Below, one piece after another: positions 42,701 to 57,700 of a stretch of DNA of 64,000 nt; positions within the stretch are counted from its first letter, which is position 1; each line of letters begins with the position of its first letter. Made by a program: the position numbers and the translations under genes. The DNA is from Candidula unifasciata (lineage: Eukaryota > Mollusca > Gastropoda > Stylommatophora > Geomitridae). The notes under the pieces are model-generated. The model saw nothing but the letters and a program-made list of their open reading frames with translations. It had not been told where the DNA came from and made no database searches. Location of the stretch: positions 183,862 to 247,861 of the forward strand of contig CAJHNH020008552.1 of assembly GCA_905116865.2 (NCBI GenBank). The letters are read 5' to 3'.

Positions 42701-45700
42701 GCCTTAACCGACTAAGTATGTTCTAAGATACCAGTAAGAGGTGTTGGGCATGAGGCTGGCTAACTAAAAAAAAAAGCTAAAATACAATAGCCAATAAAGA
42801 AGAAAAAAGCAACAAAAAAAAAAGCTTTTCAGGTTTCATCCAATGGGAGAATTAAGGCACATGCTACCAAATTTCATTCCATTCATTAATGGCTTTAGAT
42901 GTAAAATATTTCTTTAACAATATAATTCTGTGCAAAAATGCTTATCCATAAAAAATAACATTGTTGGAAAACTATAAAGACATGTACCCAGATGTGCTTT
43001 TTAGGGAGGCAGTGGCTCTGCCCCCCCCCCTTTCCGCTATGGAACCCAGGGAACATGTGTCTGTTTAAGAACTAAGAGGCCGGGCAGAATAAAATTTGAA
43101 TTGTGGCTACAAATTGATGGAAAACTGCCTAAAGAGCCACAGGTACAAACCTACCAGGTATGATAGACTGGGCAGTGATCCTGTATCCCCTGTAATCCAC
43201 CACTACGGTACCCAGGGTGTACAGACCATCAGGATCCATGTTGAAGTAAGCTTTCACTCCTTGCAGGTCATTACCCTGTGAACACAGCACCAATTTATTA
43301 ATCAATCAGCTGGCTGCACAAACAAGGCAGACTGCAGTAGTATGCAATCAATCAACAGCTGGCTGCATAATCAAGGTAAGCTGCAGTAGTAATTAATCAA
43401 TCAATAGCTGGCTCCACAATTGAGGCAGGCTGCAGTAGTATGCAATCAATCAGCTGGCTGCACAATCAAGACAGGCTGCAGTAGTATTCAATCAATCAAC
43501 AGCTGGCTCCACAGTCAAGGCAGGCTGCAGAAACTTCACTCACTGTCTTTTGAAATTTACTCAGTAAGCCGTAAAGTTTGAAATGCACCGATGTTTCTCT
43601 TGGCCAAAGGTTTTGTCTGGATATGTTGTATTTGGGACAGCAGTAACTTGTATGTCTCTGTGATGTCAATATAAGACTTGTGAGTAGTTGCTCCCCATAA
43701 TCTGAGTACTGATCCCAATAACCTGTGTACAAGTTTCTAATAATCTGTGTACAAATTCCCAATAAACTGACATACAAATTTCTAGTAAACTGATGGAAGT
43801 GTGCCATTTAAAAGACAGCTGAATTATTAACTCCTCCGCTCCCAAGAAACCCATCATGCCTTACTGTCTATTCTCTGTGTCTGTCTACGAATCAATGTGA
43901 TAAGTGCGACTGTGCTTCTTACATTCTGTCAGTGTCTACTAGACAAATCTGGTAACATATTTGTTTTTACAATATATCTTTTTTTCCCACCCTTTATCAC
44001 CCAGTGGAGCGTAGGCCCTCAATCCACGCCAAGTCACCCTATCCCTATGCAGCTCATTCTTTACTTCATTCTCTAGCTCTCTTTATGTTTTTTTTTGTCT
44101 GCCTTTATTTGTATGCCCCTGTGTGTTCCTGTGCAAAGATGTTCTAGTTATACTGTTCTCATGTTTTTATCAATGTGTGTCCTGTCCAAAGCCAGCATCT
44201 TTTCCTCAGCTCTTGATTCACGCGAATTTGTTTAGTTCTCTCCTAATGCCAACATTGGTGATTCTGTCATACCATTTAATTCCTTCTGAGCATATCTGCC
44301 CCTTTGAAAGTATTAATCAGCCTTCCTTACACAGAACTGAAGTGGTCGAACAAGTAACAAATGCTAGAGAAACTGCCACCAACTCCTATACCCACATTCA
44401 GCTACTCACCGGCGCAGCATAGGCTGCAGCATCTCCACCAAAGTCCTTGTAGTGATCCTTGACATCAAACCCCAGGCTGAAGAAGATGTTGTTCCAGATG
44501 AACATCTGCATCCTAGGAAGGAAATCATGCAACAAATGAGTCCTCTGTGATTACCACAAAGATACTGAGGCATGTAAAAGGCACAAGAAAATAGTTCATT
44601 CCCCCGGAAAGAGACACACTGGTCGCTATACATCTTGGAGGAAGACGAGGTGAAGAACAAGAAAGAGAAGGATAAATATTTTAGATGAAAGCTGCAGCAA
44701 CAACAACAAAAACCACTCAAGCCCACCCAAAAGCGCAGACAAACACCGAAAACCATGACACTGGGCTACAACATAGTATCTGTCAGATGACAAAACAAGA
44801 AGAACAATAACAGTGATGTAACATATATTTTTGAGGGGTGACATTAAAAAGACCAACATATGGAGAAGATATTGAGAAATATTAGTTACAAAAAGTAACT
44901 GGAATTGCAGGGAGATAGCAAATGATATTACAGTCTTTTGAAGAGCCCAACCAGAAAAGAAAGGCAGAATGTCGGCTTTTAGCATTAATCCACTCACTTG
45001 GCATCTTCTCCTGGGTTGATGGCCATGACATTCCCATCAATGACAGCCATTGCACCTCTAGTTGCAGCAGCAACAAAATCACTGTGAACCTTAAAAAAAA
45101 TATATATATAAATAAATTAATATAAATGATAAGAACAATCTCGCAGCAAGTGCCTCTGGCATGAATCAACATTCAAGGAAGACAAGAAAATGGAAATGTA
45201 ATGACAACAGATAACAACAACAATCTGGAAGCTACAGGTGCACTGCATCAACATATCACCACTGATGCTACACAACAGTCCTAAACACAGAATTAATCAC
45301 TGCTTTTCTGTGTTCTATCTTCCTAATTATTCTCGCTGTGTGTTCCTGCACATATTTTTGGCTATGTTTGTTAAACATATCTTCATACACGAACACAATA
45401 ATTTTATGTTGCAGATCAAAGTACAGAATTCTGTATTAAAATATGCAGATACCTCAATCAGTCAGCCACTATTCTACTGATACCCCCCGGTCACACACAA
45501 AATATATATATATAGCAGGTGGCCTGTGGATCACTGCCAGTTGTATTGAATTAATGATCTTTCTATGCTGGGGCTCAGGCAGCTGGCCCTTGACGATCCC
45601 CACTTTCAAAGTTCGGCCTCTGAGTAAACTTATGTTTACACCCTGTTCTACACTTTTGAATTTTTACCCAATATATGAAAACATTTACTTCCTGAAATGG

Positions 45701-48700
45701 GCAAACTTTTCTTCTCTACTAGCTCTAACTGTTGATTCATAAACTGGACATATTTTAAGGATTTCAGGAAGTGAACAGGCATGAAGGCTTAGTTCATGAA
45801 ATGGGCAGCTTTCATAAACTAGGGTTAATAAATAAATTACAATGGATCAACTACTCTTGACAAGTAAACATTAGAATATGTGCACAAACAGTTTCAAAAC
45901 AAACAACACTAAAGAATCAGTGACTGGAAACAGAACCCCATACCTTGAAGATGGCACGCTCTCTAATCAGTCTCTCTGGCAGATTTCCTTTTGGGAGTTC
46001 CCTGGTTGTCTGGATCTCTTCATTCCAGTCTCTGGTCTGCCCAGGGATGTGTTCCTCATAGCCAAGACGTGTAGAAAAGGCTGCACAAACAAACAAAATC
46101 AATATCACATGAGCATAAAGCATTTGTGAGCAGAAGGTATGTGATATTTACAGTACAATGATTTTTAGATGTTTTGGAAAAAAAATATATGTAGAAAATG
46201 GTATACCAAACTACCAACTTTAACAGTTGTTTAGCCCTCATCCTACACAACCTTAAAAGTGGTATAGCCCTCATTCTTCACAAACTTAAAAGCGGTAAAG
46301 TCAGGTAGTAAAGACATTATTTCTGGTAAGTTTCTAAAAATATTATACATTTTTTGGGAAGGTATTTTTAATACTGACCATCCTCAGCTCGGATGTAGTC
46401 TATCTGATGATCATACTGTGGCGCCATCCAAGAGTATACTTGATAAGGAGTAGGCACACGTTCAAAGGGGTGTTTTTGTGCCCGTTTCTTTAACAACAGG
46501 GAGAAAGTACGTTTGAATGCTGGACTAACCTGAAAAGAAAAAAAAGACGTTGAATATGTGCATCTTGTCCTTTTTAACTATACTTTTTTTTAAACTGTGT
46601 TCAAGACATTTAAAAAGGAAATGTGAGAGGTCAAATTACTCACAATCATAAACCGTTTTAAACTTAATACTGATGGTTAATGTCAGAGGACAGACTTCAC
46701 TGCATTGGATTTTATCCCGCACAAAAGCTCTTTCTCTGCAGAACAGATGGCACAAAGCTTGAACTCCTCAGCTCCAGAATTGAAGGATCTCAAAAAACTA
46801 GCACCAAGAAATAATGTGATGTGATGTGTCTATGAAACAAACATTTTCGGAGCATGAAGTAAATAAACCACTTAACCACTCTGCCACAAAACTCCCAGAT
46901 GTATACATGATTACCTGTTTATATGTTGCTGCAGCTTATGAGAAAGAAAGTGGAATCGGTGACTTGATAGATATTTACCTCATCAAGCAGGTTAATGAAA
47001 AAATGTGACAAGTATTGTATTTACCTGGCTGGGTAAATCTATGAGAGAATGTGACAAGTATTGTATTTACCTACCTGGGTAAATCTATGAGATAAAGTGA
47101 CAAGTATTGTATTTACCTAGTTAAGTAGGTCCATGAGAGTATGTGACAAGTATTGTATTTACCTGGTTAATTAGGTCCATGAGAGAATGTGAGAAGTATT
47201 GTATTTACCTGGTTAAATAGGTCCATGAGAGAATGTGACAAGTATTCTATTTACCTGGTTAAAAAGGTCCATGAGAGAATGTGACAAGTATTGTATTTAC
47301 CTGGCTGGGTAAATCTATGAGATAAAGTGACAAGTATTGTATTTACCTGGCGGAGTAGGTCCATGAGAGAATGTCATAAGTATTGTATTTACCTGGTTAA
47401 GTAGGTCCATGAGAGAATGTGACAAGAATTGTATTTACCTGGCTGGGTAAATCTATGAGATAAAGTGACAAGTATTGTATTTACCTGGTTGAGCAGGTCT
47501 ATGAGAGAATGTGACAAGTATTTGGGCTGTGCTGGTTTGGGGTTGAATTCATCCTCTGTGGATCTAGAAAAAAACAAATTAACACCAGGTTTCAAATGTG
47601 TATGTACATACAGACAGGATGTGAGGGTCTTAAAATTTCTAAATTATTGTCTTGGATACTTTTTTAAGCAATACAAGATGATTGCTCTGCCATTTATGGC
47701 ACCTGAAGGTATTAACAGTTGTCATCACCCTAACATTTTGTTTCAGTTGTTGTTCTTCATATTCCTTGGCTGTAAACTGGTGGAAATTTATGTTTGTCCA
47801 CTTCTGGACTACAGGTTGTTCCAGAACTTGCATTTTGCATGAACATCAGTTTTACAGATCTAGCTTGCTGTAAAAAGACTACTAGTTCTTCACCACTTAG
47901 GAAGATGCAAAGGAAATACCAATTATCGTTTTCATAACATACCTGGAAGAGTGAGTCCATTCTTCTTTCCCAGTCCCCATCCCCAAATGGGGCCTTAGAA
48001 CCCACACATTGGATAGTATTAGTTCAATATATCACCAGCTATTTTTAGTATCAGCTGCATATGGTGATGCAACAAGTTTCAATGTTAAAGGAGAACAGTG
48101 AATCGTTAGGATGTAAATGCATATGTCGTATTTTTACTCATTTCTCTAAAAAAAAAACATGATTAAAAGGAACACTGTACATGCCTGGAGATACATGTAC
48201 AGTTATGTACACACACGGACATATACATAAACTTACATGTCCATATTTATACACACATATGACTTACTGGGTGAGGTAGAAACCTTTAGCACAACTGGCA
48301 ATGTGGTAGCGCTTGTCTTCAAGTGTCACAACATACAAGTACAGGAGATCACCTGAAAGCACACATTTCATAGGTGCAATCATAAAATTATATTTTAATT
48401 TCCTAGAAAATACAAGAGAGTAGATCCGTATCCTTATCTGTTAACCCTTAAAAGGGTGGTTGGTGCATATGTTGTGGTTTACAGCTAGGCTGCATTATCT
48501 GCACCTTTCAGCCCAGCATGTCAAATTTCAGCATATCATTATTAATCACTTTTTCACAACATAAGTGCAGTTTTTACTTTTAAAATTGGGCCCTGGAACT
48601 TACATGGGGAAGTATATTGTCTAATAATGTGTCTAAAACATTCTAGTCAAAATAACCCAAATAAAACCATATTTGGAAAATGATTGCCCACATCATAAGG

Positions 48701-51700
48701 AAACAATCAACGCTCTTTGGTCATGTTATAAGGAGAAAACTATAAATGTTGACAGTGGAAAAGTTAGAGGGGAGGAGAGGGAGATTGAGAGAGAAAATGC
48801 TGGACAGTCTGACATCGTGGCAGGGAAGATCATCTGTGTTAGAAATTACTGAATACACAAGACAACAGGTTGTGGATAGGCATGACTACCAATGCCACAC
48901 AGCATGGACTACAAGAAGGAGAAGGAGAACAAAAGTTATTTCAGTAATGCACTCCGGTATTACCTCTCTCTGGATATTGTGGAGGATCAGAACTAGGGTA
49001 TCCTGTCAGTTTCCATGCATAGGAAAAATCTATACTTTTTAATGAAAAGCATTCTTATTTATATAACATGCTCCACGTGACTACCATTGTTTTGAAAACA
49101 CACTTCGATGTGTGTCCTCCATGGATAAAGAATGTGCATAAGCACAGCTGGAGTTGTGCTGCTAATTGCACTGCTGATACGTTTCCTATGTGTGAAAACT
49201 TATGAGACTCCCCTGCAATTAAATGTTTTAGAAAATGGCTTCACTCCATTAATGCCAAGGTTCTGATGTGCTGCTAAACAGTGCACAAAGAGATCCCTTC
49301 GGTTTCAGCACAGACAGACAATGTTTCTGGTTACATCTAAGCAAATAAACAATAAATACTTACCATGCATGCGTCTATTTCCAGGGGGAGGATTCCAGCC
49401 ACTGTATGTGAGCACCTTCAAACAGCGAGTCGCCTGAATTCAAAACAAAAACTGTTGAGAACAAGCATATGTGCAAAATGGAAAACCTACCAAATATACA
49501 CACCCAAGCTGCACAGCGACACTTCTGCCTTCTATACCCCAGTAGAGCGCTAGGCCCTAGTAAATACTAACAGATCTCTTGACACAAGCCTGGCTACACA
49601 ATCTGTAGAAGCTTAACCAAGTGCCTATGTCATATTTGGGGTCAATATATTTTAAATAATTTAGTATGAGAACATCCCGGTGTTGCTTACAGAGCTCCAT
49701 TTTGGACAACCAGAAACGCCAGACTTAGTCATGTTTCATGCATGCACATCTATTAAACAGATGTGGCTTATTTATATAAAGACTCCTGGGTCCTCGCCTC
49801 CCAGGCAGATATTTGAAGTAAGCTCCCACTTATTTGACTTGCACAACATGCTTGATGGTGAGACAGTGAGCCTATTCTTGATTTCCCAACTACATGGTCC
49901 TGGAACCCACACACGCCGAGTACACTAGACTGAACGCTGCTCTGGGGGACTGAGCACTCATTCAAGGAAATACCAAAAGAGCAGTGATATCAACTGCAAT
50001 AACATTACATACACAAGTTGATCCAGGACATCAAATATGTTCACAACAAACCTTGAGGTCTTTAATGCCTGGATGTAGAGGAAGCAGAGGTCGTTCTTTG
50101 GAGTTGGGGATGATAGCATCAGGAGGAGTACAGTCCACAGAATCAGGCTTGTTTCGTTTATCTGCAATCAGTGACAAGAAGTAAGTAAGGGTCTCCTAGA
50201 CTTTCGACTAGGTTCTGTTCCCACCAACAGGTTATAAGTCAAACTGGTTTTAAGGTAAGTTTATATTTTTCATTCAACATTATAAAAATTATATACAAAA
50301 CAAACATTAAATCTACGTATGAATAATTATTGTGCACAGTATGAAAAATACATCATATGTAACAATAATACAAGTTCCACAAATGCCAAAAAGAACCATA
50401 TAATACATGTATGCTAAACTCAGGGCCCTCCACAAGTCCCAAGGGATCTGTGTGGGTTTTAACTGTATCCTTACAAAGGATAGTAGGGAAAATACTAGGT
50501 GCCTAATCTACCACAAGATGGTCAAGAAAGGAAAAAGAAGGCAGTCTAATTTTGCCCAAATATTGTCAATCATACCTTGTAGTTTGGATCTGCAGATCCT
50601 GAACAGGAGAGTGCACTTGAGGTCATCACTGGTACCAGGCAACTTGCCTAAATAATACTAATTTTGCTTGAATTAGAGCTATGGGAAAAGGACCCTCTTC
50701 CACACCTGAAGGCATATTGGGCAGATATTGCTAGGCCTAAATTTGGTGGTCCCCAGCACTCAGTGGGGGAACCGGTCAACATCATGCAGGCAGACTCTAC
50801 TTCCCAATACTTTACCTGGTACCTATTTAAACTTGATCCCACTGACAGCTAAGGTTATTTTATAAAGAAAAAAAAAAACAGTTCCGTTAAGATTTAAACC
50901 CACTACCTTCGGATCCGCAGGTGAGCGCCCAGCTGCTACACCATGACGGCTCCATGGAAGTACATGCTGTGCCCTTAAGTTGACTGAAATATTGCGCATG
51001 AGGATGCAAACCCTCTGACTGGACATTTCACAACTCTTAAATCAACTACAGGCAAATCTTACCAAGAATGTCTCCCAGAGTGATGGTATTCAGAGCTGAC
51101 AGTGAGGAGCAGTCAACTCCGTTGTAAGCATCAGCCTGGTCCACTGACTTCATCAGGTCACGGACATGACGGACGTGGATCCTAGCTTCGCGGACAGTGT
51201 ATGGCTCTGAAATTATAAAACAAAAATATAGAATCGTGTAAAGAACAATATCACAATATAAGCATAAATATGACAGCATCGTCAATATACATTTCTAATG
51301 AGCAGAAACAATAAATGCACAAGAATTGTAAACAAAGATGTGCATTCCTGTTTTCCCCAGTGCAGAACAGTCCTCAACCAACCTGTTTTACTTATAGATT
51401 TATCCATAACTGGTTGGATTCTCAAGCTAAATCCTTCCTAAGATAAGCATGGTGAGTTGATTTTACTATTATTCTTGTCTTATAATTACCGTTCAACTGT
51501 TGAAACTTTCCCTATACATTTTTCTTTCTCTATATCTAGCATCTTTTCTCAGTTGTCTTTCCTGTTCATTTCTGTACATCTTGTAAGCAGTTACCTTCAG
51601 TACTGGCGCATTCTTATTTCCCTTTAAAATAAAACAATCTTCTCATAAACCACACTTCACTGCTTTCAGTTTCATCACACAGACCATAAGATAAACATTC

Positions 51701-54700
51701 CAATCATTTAAGCAGATCATACCCTCAATAACTCGAACCACAGACCCCTCCTTCAGGCCTTCAATAGCTTTCAACTCGGAGAAATTGTCCAAGGTCACTC
51801 CATCAAGCTGTAGAGAGAAGCAGGTCCGATGACAAGTGTCCTCCCTGTCCATCAGAACCTGGTGGATCTCTTGTACAAGTTCCATGGAACTGACCTAAAA
51901 AAAAATTTAAGATACATTACTGCCAAGAAAGATCCCAAAAAATGTCAGTTAACTCTATCATAGGTAATGGGTAGTGTGTGACGTGTGATCAACTAAAGCC
52001 TTGGTATCATTTAAGATATGCTGTTTCTACGTGTTTGGTCTGACAATACTAAAGAAATATGGCCAAACATGCTGGATCTTGTATACACTGGGAGCAACTG
52101 TAGTGCAATGTCTAAACATTTACCTGCTGGCTCCAAGATCCTGTGTTCAAATCTGCGAGAAATTTAAGGCTGCTGTGATGTGCATATGGAGTACTCTGTA
52201 CCTCACCTCGGGTACCAGCTAGCTCTGGTGTGGTTTTATGGATCCTCACGCTAGACTCCTGCTTACCTTTGTAACCTGAACCAAGTTGGCAGGGGATCTC
52301 AGAGTTGGTGGACTTGAGAGATGCAGAGCCCAGTCTGGCTCACATCAGCCCACCCCCAATGTATGGGTAAAAACGGCAATCAAAGCCCATTAGAAGAAAG
52401 CACCTAATTTGTTGACTTTTACAACATGTTTCTGAGTAGGTAGTGGGTCTATTTTTGTTTTCCCCACAATGTAACCCCAGAACCCACACAGGAAGAGCTC
52501 TATTCAATACTGTATTTTTACCATCATTGTGTTACCAGAACTAACATGGACATTAACCAATTAAAGCCCTGTCAGAAAGCTGAGCAAGAGGTTGACAACT
52601 AAGCCACGGATTGATGGAATATCTACGGCTGTAAATACCAGCACCTACCAAAGCTCACACTAGATGCCTCTTCAAAATATGACGCTTCTTTTTCTTAGCG
52701 TTCACTGGTTGTAAACTCAAGTGGAAAGTTTTGGTTATTCATCCACCTCTAGACTTTAGTCTTGTTGCAGAACCTAAGGTGCACACATACACATATACAC
52801 ACAGAAACACTATGTGAAACACATAATCAAATAGTATTGCCTTGTTAATAATAGCAGAATGAGATGGGGGAGAAGTACTTACTGGCAATTCAAAAGGCTC
52901 TAGATTTGGTGCGACAATTTTAATATTGAAGCCTGTGTCTTGGATAAGTAAAACTTCTTTATCCTTGTCATCATCGTCATCTTTCTGTTCAGTTGCCTCC
53001 TCTTCAGCTTTACCAGCCACCACAACAACATTCTCTGCACTTTCCTTGGATGTCTGGTGTTCCTTCAGTGTTGTATTCGTCATGTCCTCCAGGATGATTT
53101 CTTTCAAACCTTCACCTAAAACAGATTCAGTGACAGAAATCTCAGCATGGTATTTAAAAAAACTGCAGTCGGTAAAATATCAAGACTTCTATGATGTTGC
53201 TGAGGGGGGAGGGGGGGGATCACTATGTTGCGGTTTACAGCGCGGATGAGAAATCTGCACCTTTCCCCCAACACATGATTTCAGCAAACTCTTAATGTAT
53301 TTACTGAAGTATGTTAAGGGGCAGTGTCTGCTCTCTTCCTCCCCAAAATGGGGCCCTAGAGTAAACATGGGGGGAAAAAGGTCCGTCTTGATGAGTTGGT
53401 GAGGGTCTATGCTCTATTTAGATAAGGAAGTAAATGTAATACTGTTTTGCTTAACAACACAATCTCAACTCCGATGTAAAAATCAAGAACATCACAAAGT
53501 TATCAAAAGATATGAGACTAAGATTTCCCTCCCTTGTTCATTCTAGCACAACTGCCCGGAGCAGGTGTTGCTGTACAGACCACCTGCAGTTTAATCCTGC
53601 AGCCTGGTATCACCATATGCTAAACCTTGCTTGTAAAATACAACATTGTCAACTTTAATCCCCTCACTGATCAGAGCTTTCAGGGCAAACTTTTCATTTC
53701 TCTCTTATTGGCCAATGTTTTTATCTTTTATTTAAATGGGTCCCAGCTTATATCCCCTGTGCTGTCAATGCTGCCTCTGCATTCTGCTCGTCGAAAAAAA
53801 AAATTGTCCTGTTTACATGACCTTTAGACATATGGTGCCAGAGACCAGCACTCAGACGATGTCAATATCACAGGGGCTACCTTCACTTTTCAGGACAATT
53901 TTCTGGTTCCAAGTTTAGGCAGAAGGCCAGATCAATTGTATTTGTATCTGCCTTGTTTAAAATCTATAACCATCCAGATATCTGTCTTCCCGCTGCTCCT
54001 TTTCTATCAAGAAAGCCAGCTGTCACAAGGTTTCTTTTGCCATTTTGTGTTCTCAGACTGTAAAATTTGGTAGATAGTGATCATCCACTCCTGGACTTTG
54101 GTCTTGATCAAGAACTTGAATTTTGCATGCACATCAATATAGAGCTGACTGATTTGTACACTTTCAGGCAGATGTACTTTGACTTCAGATACAAATTTCT
54201 AATTAGTTGCTTGTTATGACAGGCTTGTATATCTTCTTCTTCTTCTTCGCGTTCACCAGCTGTAAACTCTGGCGGAAGGTTCTGGTTGCTCATCCACTAC
54301 TGAACTGCAGTCCTGCTCCAGAAGCTGAGTGTTGCGTGTGCATCAGTTTTACAGATCTCATTCTCTTGAATACACACTGTGGTTCCTTGCCTCTCCGGCA
54401 GATGCACTCCGACTTCAAAGGAAGCTCCCCAATTAGTCGACTCTTACGACATGCTTTTGGGGAGGCAGTGGGTCTATTCTTGTTTTCCCCACAATGGGGC
54501 CCCGGAACCCACACGGGGGACAGGCTTGTATATGACGCAGTGGGTCTATTTTTGTTCTGCCCCAAAACTGCATGGGAACTCAAAAATGGGATCACCAGGT
54601 TTGAGCTTATTCCTTCTCAAGAAAGGAATTTTTGGGACATTTGTTAGCCAGACTAGCCCGCAGTCGATTAGCGACACTCCTGTGATTATCTCTGGCATTC

Positions 54701-57700
54701 ATTATTATAATGGAAAAATTTGCATTGTCTATAGCACCAACACCCCACTCAACTTGGGTGTCAGTGCTAATAAATAAGTATCTTGCTTGCCTTGCCAGCA
54801 AGGGTGGAACTAAATTATAAATTTACATTTCTCAAACTGAAGAATGAACAGTTCAAAATCAGAGTGCTCTAGCAAGACTTAGCAACAGCCCACAAATAAT
54901 AGAATGTTTATGTCGCGATTCATCGTCTGCGCTCATTCCTTAAAAGAGTGGTCGGCAGCCTGTGTTGCAGTTTACAGCTAGTTTTTAAAGGGGTAGGAAA
55001 TTATAGGGAAGAGAAAAAGATGGTAAGAAAGAACAAACAGTTTAGTTAGCTTTACAAAATCGATCACAATAAACAAAAGACGTTGCGGCGATTAGCCTTC
55101 TTCAGCATATAAAGAACAACACAGTACACATACACAAATATGCTCTAACTATGGAGTGACTACATAGGACTCTACAAAATAACTGATACTCATCTGTGTC
55201 CCTGTCGAAAAACTTCAAGAGGATGTCAAGGACAGGTACTAGCTTTTATATCACTAATGCACGGACAGGGAGTTAAAACCGGGGTCAATGTACCTAGGAA
55301 ATGGACCGAGTAGACGCCCACAAACAATAGCGTACACCGAGTGTCTAAAGAGGGAGGGAGCGGTTGGCCAATAAGGCGTAACCAGGGTTGGGTAGTGGGG
55401 ATGACATTGGTCCATCCACATGGAATTAAAGGGATGCCTGTACTAGCGAACAAATACCAACAAACAGACAGGCAGGCAGCAGACAGGCATGCTGATAGAC
55501 AGATAGATAGATAGATCGTGGGGTGAATGGATGAGTGGGTGGTGGGATAGATGGGTGGTGGGATAGATGGGCGGGTAGACAGACGGAATGATGGATGGCT
55601 ATACCCGTGGATGGATGGAAAGTATAATGGATGGATGGATCTGCCTATGTGTGTGCCAGTATATGAAATAAGGTAATAAAAAAAAGGGTCATAAGACACA
55701 ATGCTTCTCTCTTACTGTCAGCTATGAAATCGAGACAGTGAGAGGATTATTATACAAAGTATCAGTCGAACCAAGCACAGAAATAGTAAAAACTAGAATG
55801 TAAGACAGCAATGGAAAAATAGCATGGGTGGATGGTGGGATGAGTGGATGGTGAGATAGATGGGTGGGTAGATAAATAGATGGGTAAAGGATGGCTATAT
55901 TATTGGATAAATAGAATTGCTAATATAGTGATACCTATGCTCTTCAGCCCAACACAATAGATGTGAGCAAACATTTAACTGGTCATCTTTTATAACATGC
56001 TTGGGTCTAGCCAAGCCCCCCCCCCCCCTTTTTTACACACATGATTATATTCCCACATGATTAATCCCAGATTCCAACAGAACATGTGTCAAACTTACAA
56101 AATAGCTTGCTACTAAATACTGCTTATACATGTTTGTAGAACATTCAACTTATGCACAACTCAACTTTTCCCACTTTGTGTAAATATAAAACAATATATT
56201 TAGTAGCTAACCAGACATCTGTAGGACATTGTGTTACAGGGAAATAATAAGGGACATTGTGTTACAGGGAGATTATAATTCAGCAGCAGCTTGTTCACAT
56301 CATAAACTCACTATGAATCAGCAATAAAGTTTACCCCCAAGCACACGCTGCCAAAAGAGTGATCTTCAGGGGCAGGCAAGCGTGATCATTGCTCTAAAAT
56401 GTTCTGCCATCTGATACTTCAATTATGCTGACATTAATATAATTTGTTTTCCAGCTGTGTAAGCTTCCTGACTTAAAAGTACAATATTTTTCAATGTATA
56501 AGACTGCAATGCATAATAGTCCTTTCATTTTAGCTCACCCCAATCAAGAGGAACCCCTGCATCCTGGAGAAATTCCAATGTTATAGTGGTGATGTTGTTT
56601 GAAATGAACACTTGACTATCACTAACATCTCTATAATATTGGACTTTTCCAGGGATTCCAGGGTTAAACATGTGTGAGGTGAGCTAAAATGAAAGTACCC
56701 AATGCACTCCTCTTCGTGGCTCAGTGCATACAGTTGGCTCAGGCACACTGACAAATATTACATTAAGTAATCTTAAACACAAACATCAATAAAGCTGAAC
56801 AGCTGATAAATGTTTTTTTTTTGCTTCAACAATGTTCTAGTCCATCAACGATCCAGAGTTTTTGCGTCCCCAGAGTGAAAACTTGGATAGAAAGTTCTGG
56901 TTGTTCGTCTACTTCCTTGACTTTGGTCTTGATCCAGAACCTAAGTTTTACAAGCACAACCACCCCCCCACCCCTCCCCCATGTGGGTTCCGTGGACCCA
57001 TTGTAGGAGAATACAAGAATAAACCCACTGCCTCCCCAAAAGCATGTCGTAAGAGTCGACTAATTGGGGAGCTTCCTTTGAAGTCGGAGTGCATCTGCCG
57101 GAGAGGCAAGGAACCAACAGTCTGTATTCAAGAGAATGAGATCTGTAAAACTGATACTCATCTGTGTCACTGGCGAAAAACTTCAAGAGAATGTCAAGGA
57201 CAGGTTCTAGAGCAGGACTGCAGTTCAGTAGTGGACGAGCAACCAGAACTTTCCGCCAGAGTGTACAGCTGGTGAACACGAAGAAGAAGAAGACAAGTAC
57301 AGGCTATATATATATATATTCCCCCCCCCCACTTCCAAATCTTTTTAAGCTCACAACTGGTGGTCATTGTATACATAGATTGATTTTACGCCATAAACAT
57401 ATATGCTTTCCTTCCCAAATTGGTTAGATTTACACCAATGAAATATATAGGTCAGGGCATATTGTGGATAACGGTTCATTGTCTGGAAGCTTGTCTATCA
57501 GCCTAGTTGGGTTCAAATCTACATCCAGATGGATTTGTAGAACTGACCTTGGCTTTGATAGAGCCTTCAATGGGCATCAGAAAATATCTCAGAAAGTAGT
57601 AAAGGTGGCAGGAATGATTATGACCACATCACAGGTCAAGAGCTGATTGGTCTTTGAGAATACAGGTTAAAAGCTTATGCTGAGGAATTGACGATGGTTA

